The position numbers were made by a program, and so were the translations under genes. 5,182 bases of DNA from Nitrospirota bacterium (lineage in GTDB: Bacteria; Nitrospirota; Thermodesulfovibrionia; Thermodesulfovibrionales; JdFR-88). How positions within the stretch are numbered: position 1 is the stretch's first letter; each line of letters starts with the position of its first letter. The notes under the pieces are model-generated. The model was not told the origin of the DNA and did no database searches. It worked only from the letters and a program-made list of their open reading frames with translations. Location of the stretch: the NCBI GenBank assembly GCA_021790695.1, contig JAJYGJ010000036.1, positions 1-5,182 on the forward strand, given 5' to 3'. Shown piece after piece: positions 1 to 4,933 of the stretch.

Positions 1-428
1 CCCAGGGCCACCAGGTACTTTTTGGCCGCCGATGCCCTTTTGTCCCCGAGGGCGAGGTTGTATTCCTCGGTGCCGCGCTCGTCGCAGCGCCCCGCGATCA
101 GGACCGTCATGCTCGAGTCTTTCATGAGTATGCCGGAGAGGTCCTTCAGAGTGGCCTTTGCATCGTTGTTCAGATCATATTTGTCGAATGCGAAATGGAT
201 GTCGCCGACCTTCTCGGCCTGTGTCACAGCCGCCGCCTCCGCGCTCTGGGCGCTTTCCGATACGCTGGGTGCCGCGGCCGGCTTAAGACTCTGCGCGGCC
301 GGAGCGGCCGGAGCGGCCTGCGGGGCCGGGGCCGCCTGGACCGCCTGCTCCGGGCTTTGTTTCACCGCGTGCGAACACCCTGCCGCCACGAACCCGACAA
401 TCGCCAGGACCAACAAAAACTTTTTCAT
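1..428 (-). CDS. pal: Peptidoglycan-associated lipoprotein Pal, OmpA-like (partial, 3' end beyond window)
   Basis: Outer-membrane lipoprotein of the Tol-Pal complex. It anchors the outer membrane to peptidoglycan and helps constriction at division. The 142 codons present begin MKKFLLVLAIVGFVAAGCSH, a lipoprotein signal peptide with lipobox A-A-G-C. Cys18 would be the lipidated residue, and Ser at +2 suits outer-membrane sorting. Residues 22-72 are an Ala/Pro/Gln-rich linker. The OmpA-C domain starts near residue 75 (GDIHFAFDKYDL) and contains GRCDERGTEEYNLALGDKRA at 113-132, which matches the Pal consensus and keeps the Asp116 and Arg131 expected to bind diaminopimelate. The position usually held by His is Arg114. 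The ATG (428-426) is preceded by GGAG (440-437) at 8-nt spacing. The C-terminal end of the domain lies outside the window. No tolB precedes it here, so it seems to start its own transcription unit; a cpoB-like gene could follow (inference). The family call is very secure. Confidence 0.96.
   Translation of the reverse strand, partial: MKKFLLVLAIVGFVAAGCSHAVKQSPEQAVQAAPAPQAAPAAPAAQSLKPAAAPSVSESAQSAEAAAVTQAEKVGDIHFAFDKYDLNNDAKATLKDLSGILMKDSSMTVLIAGRCDERGTEEYNLALGDKRASAAKKYLVAL
295..318. repeat. 9-bp tandem repeat in pal linker
   Basis: The unit gcggccgga occurs twice in tandem (295-303, 304-312) and is followed by a 6-base partial copy. It encodes the Ala-Pro-Ala-rich linker between the lipid anchor and the OmpA domain of Pal. 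Such in-frame triplet-multiple repeats can vary in copy number and change tether length without a frameshift. Confidence 0.7.
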
Positions 429-550
429 TCCTTTTTCTCCTTTTGCTGTTTTGAAGTTTTTTTGTTTTTTATCAATCCGGATTTAAAAAACCCTGCCGGA
501 TATATGAAAACCCCTTTCTGCTTTAAAGGCAATCAGGCGAGGGGAGGGGA
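429..550 (-). promoter_or_regulatory. pal upstream region and ribosome-binding site
   Basis: A T-rich (A-rich on the minus strand) leader lies in front of pal, with a clear Shine-Dalgarno GGAG at 440-437. The region contains the 10-bp palindrome aatccggatt (474-483) and a second atccgg in opposite context near 495-500. A weak sigma70-like pair may lie on the minus strand (TTTTCA, then TTTAAA about 17 bases on, near 485-515), but it is not strong enough to place a start of transcription. The coding role of the DNA upstream is doubtful, so this is the most probable location of the pal promoter. Confidence 0.4.
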
Positions 551-916
551 ATGTATCGGATACGGGGAATGGAACAGATGCGCGGAAAACAGGTCCGAAC
601 CGGCATTGTGCCGCGGTCTAAACCGCCTCATGCAGGCGAGCCGCCCGCTGCGGACGTTGCCCCCAAAAGTCTGTCCGCTCTTGATCAGCGGATCGCCTGT
701 CTGGAAGCCCGCCGCTATGGCGTGTTTCTTTTTGCAGAAGGCTATGCTGTACATATTGACTCGCCGGGAAAATTTCGAGCAGATGAACTGGCAGTAAAAG
801 ACGTTTATGCTGATCGAAAGGGCCAGCGGGGGGCGAGCGGCATCAACCCGGCTGCCGCAAGCCACCGAAACGGGCGATGCGGCATATATCAGGTATATAA
901 AAAAAAACAGCCCTAA
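551..916 (+). CDS. Doubtful small hypothetical protein (121 aa)
   Basis: I do not recognise this protein. The ATG at 551 has GAGGGG (539-544) upstream at 6-nt spacing, and the frame stays open for 121 codons to TAA at 914-916. The middle (residues about 42-70, with RIACLEARRYGVFLFAEGYA) looks like folded protein with a helix followed by beta strands. The N-terminus is rich in Arg and Pro, and the tail ends in Lys codons from an A-run. Third-codon-position GC is about one half by eye, clearly below the neighbouring genes, so it may be transferred, decaying or spurious. An opposite-strand frame (943-533) with a signal-peptide-like start covers the same DNA; at most one of the two is likely to be real. 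Divergent from pal. Confidence 0.3.
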   Translation: MYRIRGMEQMRGKQVRTGIVPRSKPPHAGEPPAADVAPKSLSALDQRIACLEARRYGVFLFAEGYAVHIDSPGKFRADELAVKDVYADRKGQRGASGINPAAASHRNGRCGIYQVYKKKQP

Positions 917-1077
917 AAGCCTTCTTTTCAGATGCGAATTCATTGGCAGTGCCAGTTCATTTTCCGGCTTGAAAATCAACGTTAAAGTAAAACAAAAAGG
1001 ACAAAATATTGTCAAGGACGAAAAACACACGTCTCACGGCGCGGGCCCGTGCCGTGGGAACAGCTCGAAACGGACTT
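917..1077. other. Non-coding stretch with GC-rich hairpin
   Basis: No gene is supported here. The first part is A/T-rich. A compact hairpin spans 1033-1058: arms ctcacggc (1033-1040) and gccgtggg (1051-1058) pair with one G-U, and the inner bases extend the stem. On the minus strand a run of five T lies a few bases beyond the stem, so it could be a weak terminator in that direction. On the plus strand there is no T-run. Confidence 0.35.
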
Positions 1078-1106
1078 TTGCGGGCATCGGCCGATAGGTT
1101 TATCAT
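1078..1106 (+). promoter_or_regulatory. Candidate sigma70 promoter for the yihY/brkB-family gene
   Basis: TTGCGG (1078-1083) and TATCAT (1101-1106) are separated by 17 bases. The -10 box matches the consensus at 5 of 6 positions and the -35 box at 3 of 6. The spacer contains the palindrome atcggccgat (1086-1095). Transcription would begin near 1113, giving a leader of about 55 bases before the GTG start at 1168. This is a pattern match only. Confidence 0.35.
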
Positions 1107-1167
1107 ACAGTATGGAGGTCCATAAAAAGGGCTTGGCGGACGAACTTTCGAGGGACGTGAGGAGCAT

Positions 1168-2064
1168 GTGCCGGGAAGGAAGATAAGCGGCATGGCGGGC
1201 CGGCGTGCGGGCGGCCTTTTCAGGTTCCTTTTCCGGGTGCTGGCCGGGTTCAAGCGAAACCAGGGCCTGCTCCTGTCGGGCGCCCTTGCATATTACACGC
1301 TCCTGTCGATAGTCCCGATGTCGATCCTCGCGCTCCTGGGGCTCTCCCGTTTTGTCGGCGAGCGGCAGCTCTATCAAACGCTCTCCACTTATCTGGATAT
1401 GCTGATTCCCGGTTACGCCGCGGCCCTGACATCCGAGGTGCGGGTATTCCTGGAGCACGGCAGGGCCGTCGGCATCCTGGGCTTTCTCGTCATGATTTTT
1501 TTCAGCTCCCTGGCCTTCACCGTGCTTGAAAACGCGATGTCGGTGATCTTCTTCCACCGGGTAAAGATACGCCGCCACTTCATGGTCTCGGTCATCATCC
1601 CGTATGTGTATATCTTCCTGCTCGGGGCGGGCATTTTGGTCGTCTCCCTCATCACGGGGACGATACAGGCGATGCAGCACAGGGACCTGATTTTATTCGG
1701 TCTGTCCCTGAGCCTCAAGGGCTCCTATACTATCGCGCTTTACGGCCTCGGGGTGATAGGGGAGATATTCATGCTTACCTCCATATACATGGTGATGCCG
1801 GTGGGGCGGATGACGTTTCGTCACGCCCTGGCCGGAGGAGGTGCCGCGACGTTCCTGTGGGAGATAGTCCGCCGCGTGATGGTCTGGTATTATTCCACCC
1901 TCTCCATGGTGAACCTTATATACGGCTCCTTCGCGGGGGCGGTCGTGGCGCTGCTGGTCATAGAGGCGGCCTCGCTGATACTGCTGCTGGGGGCCCAGGT
2001 CATAGCCGAACTTGAGAGGAAAAGGCACGCGCACCCCGGGGGGGAATCGGGGTTCGAGACCTGA
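1168..2064 (+). CDS. YihY/virulence factor BrkB family inner-membrane protein
   Basis: A 298-residue polytopic membrane protein of the YihY/BrkB family (sometimes misnamed RNase BN). The molecular function of the family is not settled. A basic N-terminus (residues 1-33) precedes about six hydrophobic segments, near 35-60, 101-121, 139-163, 187-210, 222-240 and 250-280. Family signatures are visible: SGALAYYTLLSIVPM at 37-51, MPVGRMTFRHALAGG at 210-224, and YGSFAGAVVALL followed by LILLLGAQVIAE near 252-281. The C-terminus is short and polar. The start is uncertain. GTG at 1168 has GAGGAG (1159-1164) close upstream, with spacing 3, or 5 if only GAGG pairs. The in-frame ATG at 1192 has AAGGA at a longer spacing and would remove eight residues. 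The gene stands alone on the plus strand and converges with parB. The family call is secure; the cellular role is not known. Confidence 0.9.
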   Translation: MPGRKISGMAGRRAGGLFRFLFRVLAGFKRNQGLLLSGALAYYTLLSIVPMSILALLGLSRFVGERQLYQTLSTYLDMLIPGYAAALTSEVRVFLEHGRAVGILGFLVMIFFSSLAFTVLENAMSVIFFHRVKIRRHFMVSVIIPYVYIFLLGAGILVVSLITGTIQAMQHRDLILFGLSLSLKGSYTIALYGLGVIGEIFMLTSIYMVMPVGRMTFRHALAGGGAATFLWEIVRRVMVWYYSTLSMVNLIYGSFAGAVVALLVIEAASLILLLGAQVIAELERKRHAHPGGESGFET

Positions 2065-2075
2065 GGACCAGTCCT

Positions 2076-2100
2076 GGCCGGCCCCGTCAGACGGCCGGCC
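2076..2100 (+). terminator. Hairpin between convergent brkB-family gene and parB
   Basis: Two copies of the self-complementary octamer GGCCGGCC (2076-2083 and 2093-2100) form a perfect 8-bp GC stem with a 9-base loop, 11 bases after the brkB-family stop. Only TTTA follows on the plus strand, so as an intrinsic terminator it is weak. On the minus strand, one base separates it from the parB stop and no T-run follows. Its location suggests it insulates the two convergent genes. Confidence 0.55.
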
Positions 2101-2101
2101 T

Positions 2102-2935
2102 TTACATCATCTTGTCCAAAAGCCCCTGCAACTGGTCCAGGGAATAGTACTCTATCTCCAGCCTGCCGCCCTTTTCGCCCTTGTGCCTCAAGCGCACCTT
2201 CGTGCCCAGGGAGTTTGCGAGCCTGTCTTCGAGGGCCGCGATGTCGGGGTCCGCGCGGGTGGTCCCGGCGGATTTCCGCCCCGGCCGCCGGACGGGCCCT
2301 TTCCGGACCAGCCCCTCAAGCTCCCGCACCGAAAGCCCCTCCTTCGCCGCCTTCCTTGCGGCGCCGACCTGATGAGACTGAGATTCAAGACCGGCAAGGA
2401 CCTTCGCGTGCCCCATGGAAAGCGCGCCTTCGGCCACCAGCGCCCGGACCTCCTCGTGGAGTTTGAGGAGGCGCAGGAAATTGGTGACGGTGGCGCGCTC
2501 CATCCCGAGCCTGCCCGAGAGGGCCTCATGCGTAAGGGCAAACTCGCTTTGCAGGCGTTCCAGGGCAAGCGCCGTCTCGATGGGATTCAGGTCCTCGCGC
2601 TGTATGTTTTCAATAAGGGCGATCTCAAGGGCGTCCTCCGGGGCGGACTTCCTCAGGACCGCGGGCACGCGCTTCAGGCCCGCGAGCCTGGCCGCCCGCA
2701 GCCGCCTCTCTCCGGCGATGAGCCGGAAAGTGCCGTCCCCGGCGGAATAGACGATAAGGGGCTGAAGCACCCCTTTTGCCCTTATGGAGGCCGCAAGCTC
2801 CTCGATCTTCTCCTGCCGGAACCGCTTTCTGGGCTGCTGCTCCGAGGCGACTACCCTTTCGATCTCAAGTTCCACGGTCTCCATGCCCGCCTTGGGCAGG
2901 AGGGCCTCAATACCCCGTCCGAGTGCCGTTTTCAT
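2102..2935 (-). CDS. parB: Chromosome-partitioning protein ParB (Spo0J family, CTP-dependent clamp)
   Basis: A 277-residue centromere-binding protein that loads at parS, hydrolyses CTP, slides as a clamp along DNA and stimulates the ParA ATPase. Domains in order: the N-terminal ParA-contact peptide LGRGIEALL (5-13); the ParB/Srx-type CTPase domain with KGVLQPLIV (54-62), GERRLRAARLAG (75-86) and ENIQREDLNPIE (109-120); a central helix-turn-helix (about 134-158) followed by ALSMGHAKVLAGL (171-183); a basic Pro/Arg linker near 211-228; and a C-terminal dimerisation domain (229-277). All signature residues and the usual length are present, so it appears intact. The ATG (2935-2933) overlaps the parA stop as ATGA. 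The nearest GGAG is about 14 bases away, so translation is probably coupled to parA. Its likely binding site is the parS at 4918-4933. Confidence 0.97.
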   Translation of the reverse strand: MKTALGRGIEALLPKAGMETVELEIERVVASEQQPRKRFRQEKIEELAASIRAKGVLQPLIVYSAGDGTFRLIAGERRLRAARLAGLKRVPAVLRKSAPEDALEIALIENIQREDLNPIETALALERLQSEFALTHEALSGRLGMERATVTNFLRLLKLHEEVRALVAEGALSMGHAKVLAGLESQSHQVGAARKAAKEGLSVRELEGLVRKGPVRRPGRKSAGTTRADPDIAALEDRLANSLGTKVRLRHKGEKGGRLEIEYYSLDQLQGLLDKMM

Positions 2936-3687
2936 TTTTTATTCAAAAACTCCTTTGCAAATTGAAGATAGCTCTGCGCCCCCTTCGAGCGGGCGTCATA
3001 CATGATGGCCGGCTTGCCGTGGCTGGGCGCCTCGGCCAGCGAGATATTCCTGGGGATCACCGTAGAGTAGACCTTCTCCTGGAAATGATCCCTCAGTTCG
3101 GTCTCGACCTGCCTTGTAAGCGTGTTCCTGGGATCGTACATGGTCAGCAATACCCCCTCCAGGTCGAGCGAAGGGTTATAAGACCCGCGGACCAGGGAAA
3201 GGGTCCGCGAGAGCATGCCGAGCCCTTCAAGGGAATAATACTCGCACTGGACCGGCACAAGGGCGGACCGGGCCGCCACAAGGGCGTTCAGCGTCAGAAA
3301 CCCCAGGGAGGGCGGGCAATCTATTATGATGTAGCGAAAACGTTCCCTGACGGCCGAAAGCGCGTCCGAGAGGACCCGTTCGGCTCCGGGCCGCCCCGCG
3401 AGCTCGATCTCCGCCCCGAGGAGGTCCGGGGTCGAGGGGACCATCCAGAGCCGGTCGTGAGCGGCCGGCTTTATCGTCTCCTCAATGCCGGCCCTTCCGG
3501 AGAAGATGTCATAGAGGCCGGGCGGCTCCTTCGAAAGCCCCAGACCGCTCGTGGAGTTGCCCTGCGGATCGGCATCCACCAGGAGGATGTCCGCCCCGGC
3601 AAGCGCCAGCGAGGCCGAGAAGTTGACCGCCGTGGTCGTCTTGCCCACGCCGCCCTTCTGGTTCACAATCGCAATGATTTTTTCCAT
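2932..3687 (-). CDS. parA: Chromosome-partitioning ATPase ParA (Soj family)
   Basis: A 251-residue deviant-Walker ATPase that binds nucleoid DNA as an ATP dimer and moves ParB-parS complexes. Visible motifs are the deviant Walker A KGGVGKTT (11-18, signature Lys11, nucleotide-binding Lys16), the A' box LLVDADPQGNST (35-46, Asp40), the Walker B IIIDCPPSLG (120-129, Asp123) and MYDPRN (183-188), which is typical of chromosomal Soj proteins. There is no N-terminal helix-turn-helix extension, which separates it from plasmid type Ia ParA. The ATG at 3687 was chosen because the family begins directly before the first beta strand (MEKIIAIVNQKGG) and because AGGG lies 9 bases upstream. The frame stays open to a TTG at 3726, but that would add an unlikely Gly/Phe-rich tail. 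First gene of the parAB operon; it overlaps parB by 4 bases. Confidence 0.97.
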   Translation of the reverse strand: MEKIIAIVNQKGGVGKTTTAVNFSASLALAGADILLVDADPQGNSTSGLGLSKEPPGLYDIFSGRAGIEETIKPAAHDRLWMVPSTPDLLGAEIELAGRPGAERVLSDALSAVRERFRYIIIDCPPSLGFLTLNALVAARSALVPVQCEYYSLEGLGMLSRTLSLVRGSYNPSLDLEGVLLTMYDPRNTLTRQVETELRDHFQEKVYSTVIPRNISLAEAPSHGKPAIMYDARSKGAQSYLQFAKEFLNKK

Positions 3688-3744
3688 GCCGGAAAACCCT
3701 AAACCCCTCTTTCCCCCAAAAAACAAAAATTTATCCCGGCGCAG

Positions 3745-3750
3745 ATTATA
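3745..3750 (-). promoter_or_regulatory. Consensus -10 box upstream of parAB
   Basis: On the minus strand the sequence reads TATAAT, a perfect -10 hexamer, 58 bases before the parA ATG. At 16-18-base spacing no good -35 box is present (only A/T-rich AAAATA-like sequence near 3768-3773), so the promoter may be weak or activator-dependent. The resulting leader would contain A/T-rich DNA and the purine-rich stretch before parA. Confidence 0.45.
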
Positions 3751-3790
3751 TTAGCATGCGGCACCTGTATTTTAATAACCCGCAGCCAAT

Positions 3791-3810
3791 TGGTAGTGGT
3801 ACAGTCCGGT
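3791..3810. repeat. Copy 1 of a 20-base imperfect direct repeat
   Basis: This reads TGGTAGTG-gta-CAGTcCGGT and matches 5163-5182 at 16 of 20 positions without gaps. In both places it is preceded by a gccaa, with a short CCAA...TGG symmetry. Such a shared block could be a terminus of a mobile element, a regulator binding site or chance. Confidence 0.4.
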
Positions 3811-3816
3811 TAATCC

Positions 3817-3861
3817 GCGGGCAGATATTTGTTTATTCCGGGGGCGTTTGTATCTGCCCGC
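3817..3861. repeat. 11-bp perfect inverted repeat
   Basis: Arms gcgggcagata (3817-3827) and tatctgcccgc (3851-3861) are exactly complementary and separated by a 23-base loop. There is no T-run on either side, so it is not a standard terminator. It is followed immediately by three smaller stems: ctcttat/ataaggg (3861-3877, one G-U), cggcct/aggccg (3889-3917) and agacg/cgtct (3927-3939). The series may be one structured RNA or a DNA-level regulatory element; the strand is unknown. Confidence 0.6.
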
Positions 3862-4001
3862 TCTTATGTAATAAGGGAGAGCCCATACCGGCCTGTTCTA
3901 TGAAAGGGGAAAGGCCGACGGACGAGAGACGGCGCGTCTGAAAAAACCGGGGTGATCGCCCTTCAAAACGGCCAAATGGATCTTTTGGGTTACGCCCGGA
4001 A

Positions 4002-4017
4002 TCCCGCCAAGGCGGGA
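4002..4017. repeat. CCCGCC/GGCGGG palindrome, dispersed-repeat type
   Basis: Sequence tcccgccaaggcggga: 7-bp arms around an AA centre. From general knowledge, motifs of this shape are scattered between genes in many copies in some deltaproteobacterial and Nitrospirota genomes, but only one copy is in this window. As RNA the two-base loop would force the stem to open slightly. No T-run follows, so it is not a clear terminator. Confidence 0.5.
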
Positions 4018-4074
4018 AATGAATAGGGCAGGCAGGTAAATGGGCTCCGGGAACAAGCGAATATACCCATCCAT

Positions 4075-4090
4075 GGGAGGGGGGGAGGGG
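4075..4090 (+). other. G-quadruplex-type tract
   Basis: GGG-A-GGGGGGG-A-GGGG supplies four runs of at least three G with one-base loops on the plus strand. It lies about 140 bases before the PilZ-domain gene and just before the 16-bp inverted repeat. It could fold into a quadruplex in DNA or in a plus-strand transcript; whether it does is not shown. Confidence 0.5.
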
Positions 4091-4110
4091 CGATTGCCGC
4101 CGTAGCCGGC

Positions 4111-4159
4111 AAAGCCAACTGACCACTGCAGCCTATTGCGTTTGTGGTCAGTTGGCTTT
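4111..4159. repeat. Perfect 16-bp inverted repeat with 17-base spacer
   Basis: The left arm aaagccaactgaccac (4111-4126) and right arm gtggtcagttggcttt (4144-4159) pair at all 16 positions. The T-run is only the three bases inside the right arm and the sequence continues ttta-aagc, so this is at best a poor intrinsic terminator in either direction. It could be a cruciform or operator, the stem of a small RNA, or a miniature mobile repeat. Perfect pairing over 16 bp with unrelated flanks suggests either selection or recent insertion. Confidence 0.75.
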
Positions 4160-4187
4160 AAAGCAACCAACGGGGGCGCCGAATAAT

Positions 4188-4216
4188 TCAACACCTGCGC
4201 GGCCCTTTTTGATAAA
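4188..4216 (+). promoter_or_regulatory. Candidate promoter for the receiver-PilZ gene
   Basis: TCAACA (4188-4193) and GATAAA (4211-4216) are 17 bases apart, each matching the sigma70 consensus at 4 of 6 positions. TAAAAT (4213-4218) is an overlapping alternative -10. A start about 7 bases after the -10 box would fall near 4223, only about 5 bases before the ATG at 4228. This would explain why no Shine-Dalgarno sequence is visible. Confidence 0.35.
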
Positions 4217-4227
4217 ATGTGCCGGTA

Positions 4228-4911
4228 ATGAAAAAGATACTCATCGTCGACGGGCTCGATCCTTTCATCCGTGAGGAGAAAGATATCCTGAGCAGAAATG
4301 ACTTCCATATATTCACGACAAAATCCGGACGCGAGGCCCTTGAAATCCATCGCCGGGAGATGGCCGACTTCATACTGGCCGATCTTAACGCCCCCGACCT
4401 TGCCGGCGACGAGCTTGCGAAGGCCGTGAGGCTTGACCCTTCGCTGAAACGCGTCTCAATCGTCATAGTGACCAGCCTGAAAAGGGCGGACCTCGAACGC
4501 TGCGCCTGCTCGGGCGCCAATGACTACATAACGCGGCCGATAGACCCCGAAAAACTCCTGGGCAAGGTGGCGCATCTTATAGACGTCCCCCGGAGAGGCG
4601 ACTTGAGGGTGCTCATAAAGGCCCGCCTCATCGGCTCCATCGGCCAGGAACCCTTCTTCGGGACCACTTGCAACATAAGTGTTTCCGGACTCCTCCTGGA
4701 GACCGAAAAGGTGCTTGCCAAGGCGGACCTGATATCCTGCTCCTTCTTCATACCGGACGCCGAAAGGGTCTCGGCCAAAGGGGAGGTGGTGCGGGTCACC
4801 AGGCAGGAGGGAATATTCCACTATGGCGTCAGATTCGTCGAACTGCCGGAATGGGACACAAAGATCATAGAGACCTACGTCAGGAGGCACATGGACCCGA
4901 ACGCGACCTGA
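4228..4911 (+). CDS. Receiver (response regulator)-PilZ domain protein
   Basis: A 227-residue cytoplasmic two-domain protein. Residues 1-118 form a CheY-like receiver starting MKKILIVDG. The phospho-acceptor is Asp52 in ADLNAPDLAG, and the switch Thr is Thr82 in IVTS. Two conserved positions are altered: the second acidic residue after beta-1 is Gly9 (VDG, not VDD), and the invariant Lys is Arg103 (TRP, not KP). Phosphorylation or Mg binding may therefore be weakened. Residues about 121-222 form a PilZ domain with both c-di-GMP motifs, RGDLR (RxxxR, 123-127) and NISVSG (NxSxxG, 149-154). There is no DNA-binding domain, so output is presumably through protein interaction; the target is unknown. 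The start ATG at 4228 fits the receiver fold. GTG at 4219 would add only MPV. No clear ribosome site. The gene is divergent from parAB and is followed at once by parS. No partner kinase is in the window. Confidence 0.93.
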   Translation: MKKILIVDGLDPFIREEKDILSRNDFHIFTTKSGREALEIHRREMADFILADLNAPDLAGDELAKAVRLDPSLKRVSIVIVTSLKRADLERCACSGANDYITRPIDPEKLLGKVAHLIDVPRRGDLRVLIKARLIGSIGQEPFFGTTCNISVSGLLLETEKVLAKADLISCSFFIPDAERVSAKGEVVRVTRQEGIFHYGVRFVELPEWDTKIIETYVRRHMDPNAT

Positions 4912-4917
4912 AAAGAA

Positions 4918-4933
4918 TGTTCCACGTGGAACA
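4918..4933. promoter_or_regulatory. parS: parS centromere site (ParB binding)
   Basis: TGTTCCACGTGGAACA is a perfect 16-bp palindrome (18 bp with the flanking A and T). It differs from the Bacillus-type TGTTTCACGTGAAACA only symmetrically, at one position in each half. The CCACGTGG core is the form known from several proteobacterial lineages. It starts six bases after the stop of the receiver-PilZ gene and about 1.2 kb from the parA start, where chromosomal parS sites are expected. It is the only copy I see in this window. Confidence 0.93.

Larger units (their letters stand above)
3751..4216. other. Structure-rich intergenic region between divergent parA and PilZ genes
   Basis: About 470 bases without a convincing gene. 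The short open frames lack ribosome sites and recognisable protein features. Instead it holds a chain of hairpins (3817-3941), a CCCGCC/GGCGGG palindrome (4002-4017), a G-rich tract (4075-4090) and a perfect 16-bp inverted repeat (4111-4159), each listed separately. It also contains a 20-base stretch (3791-3810) that recurs in similar form at the right edge of the window. It must contain the promoters of both flanking operons. I found no DnaA box and no second parS in it. Confidence 0.6.

Noticed and set aside
943..958. Sigma54-like TGGCA element
   Set aside because: GG is present, but the GC expected 10 bases later is missing.
3688..3726. Upstream TTG start for parA
   Set aside because: It would add 13 residues unlike the family N-terminus; ATG at 3687 fits the fold and has an AGGG at 9-base spacing.
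3756..3941. Plus-strand 61-codon ORF in the parA upstream region
   Set aside because: No ribosome site, no recognisable sequence, and it runs through the hairpin series and the parAB promoter region.
3873..3941. c-di-GMP (GEMM), fluoride or other known riboswitch
   Set aside because: Some G/A-rich strings looked suggestive, but the conserved cores of these classes are not present.
4111..4159. Integron attC site
   Set aside because: AAC/GTT occurs in the arms, but the stem is perfectly paired, too short, and lacks the R/L box layout and extrahelical bases of attC.
4111..4159. Rho-independent terminator
   Set aside because: No T-run follows the stem on either strand.
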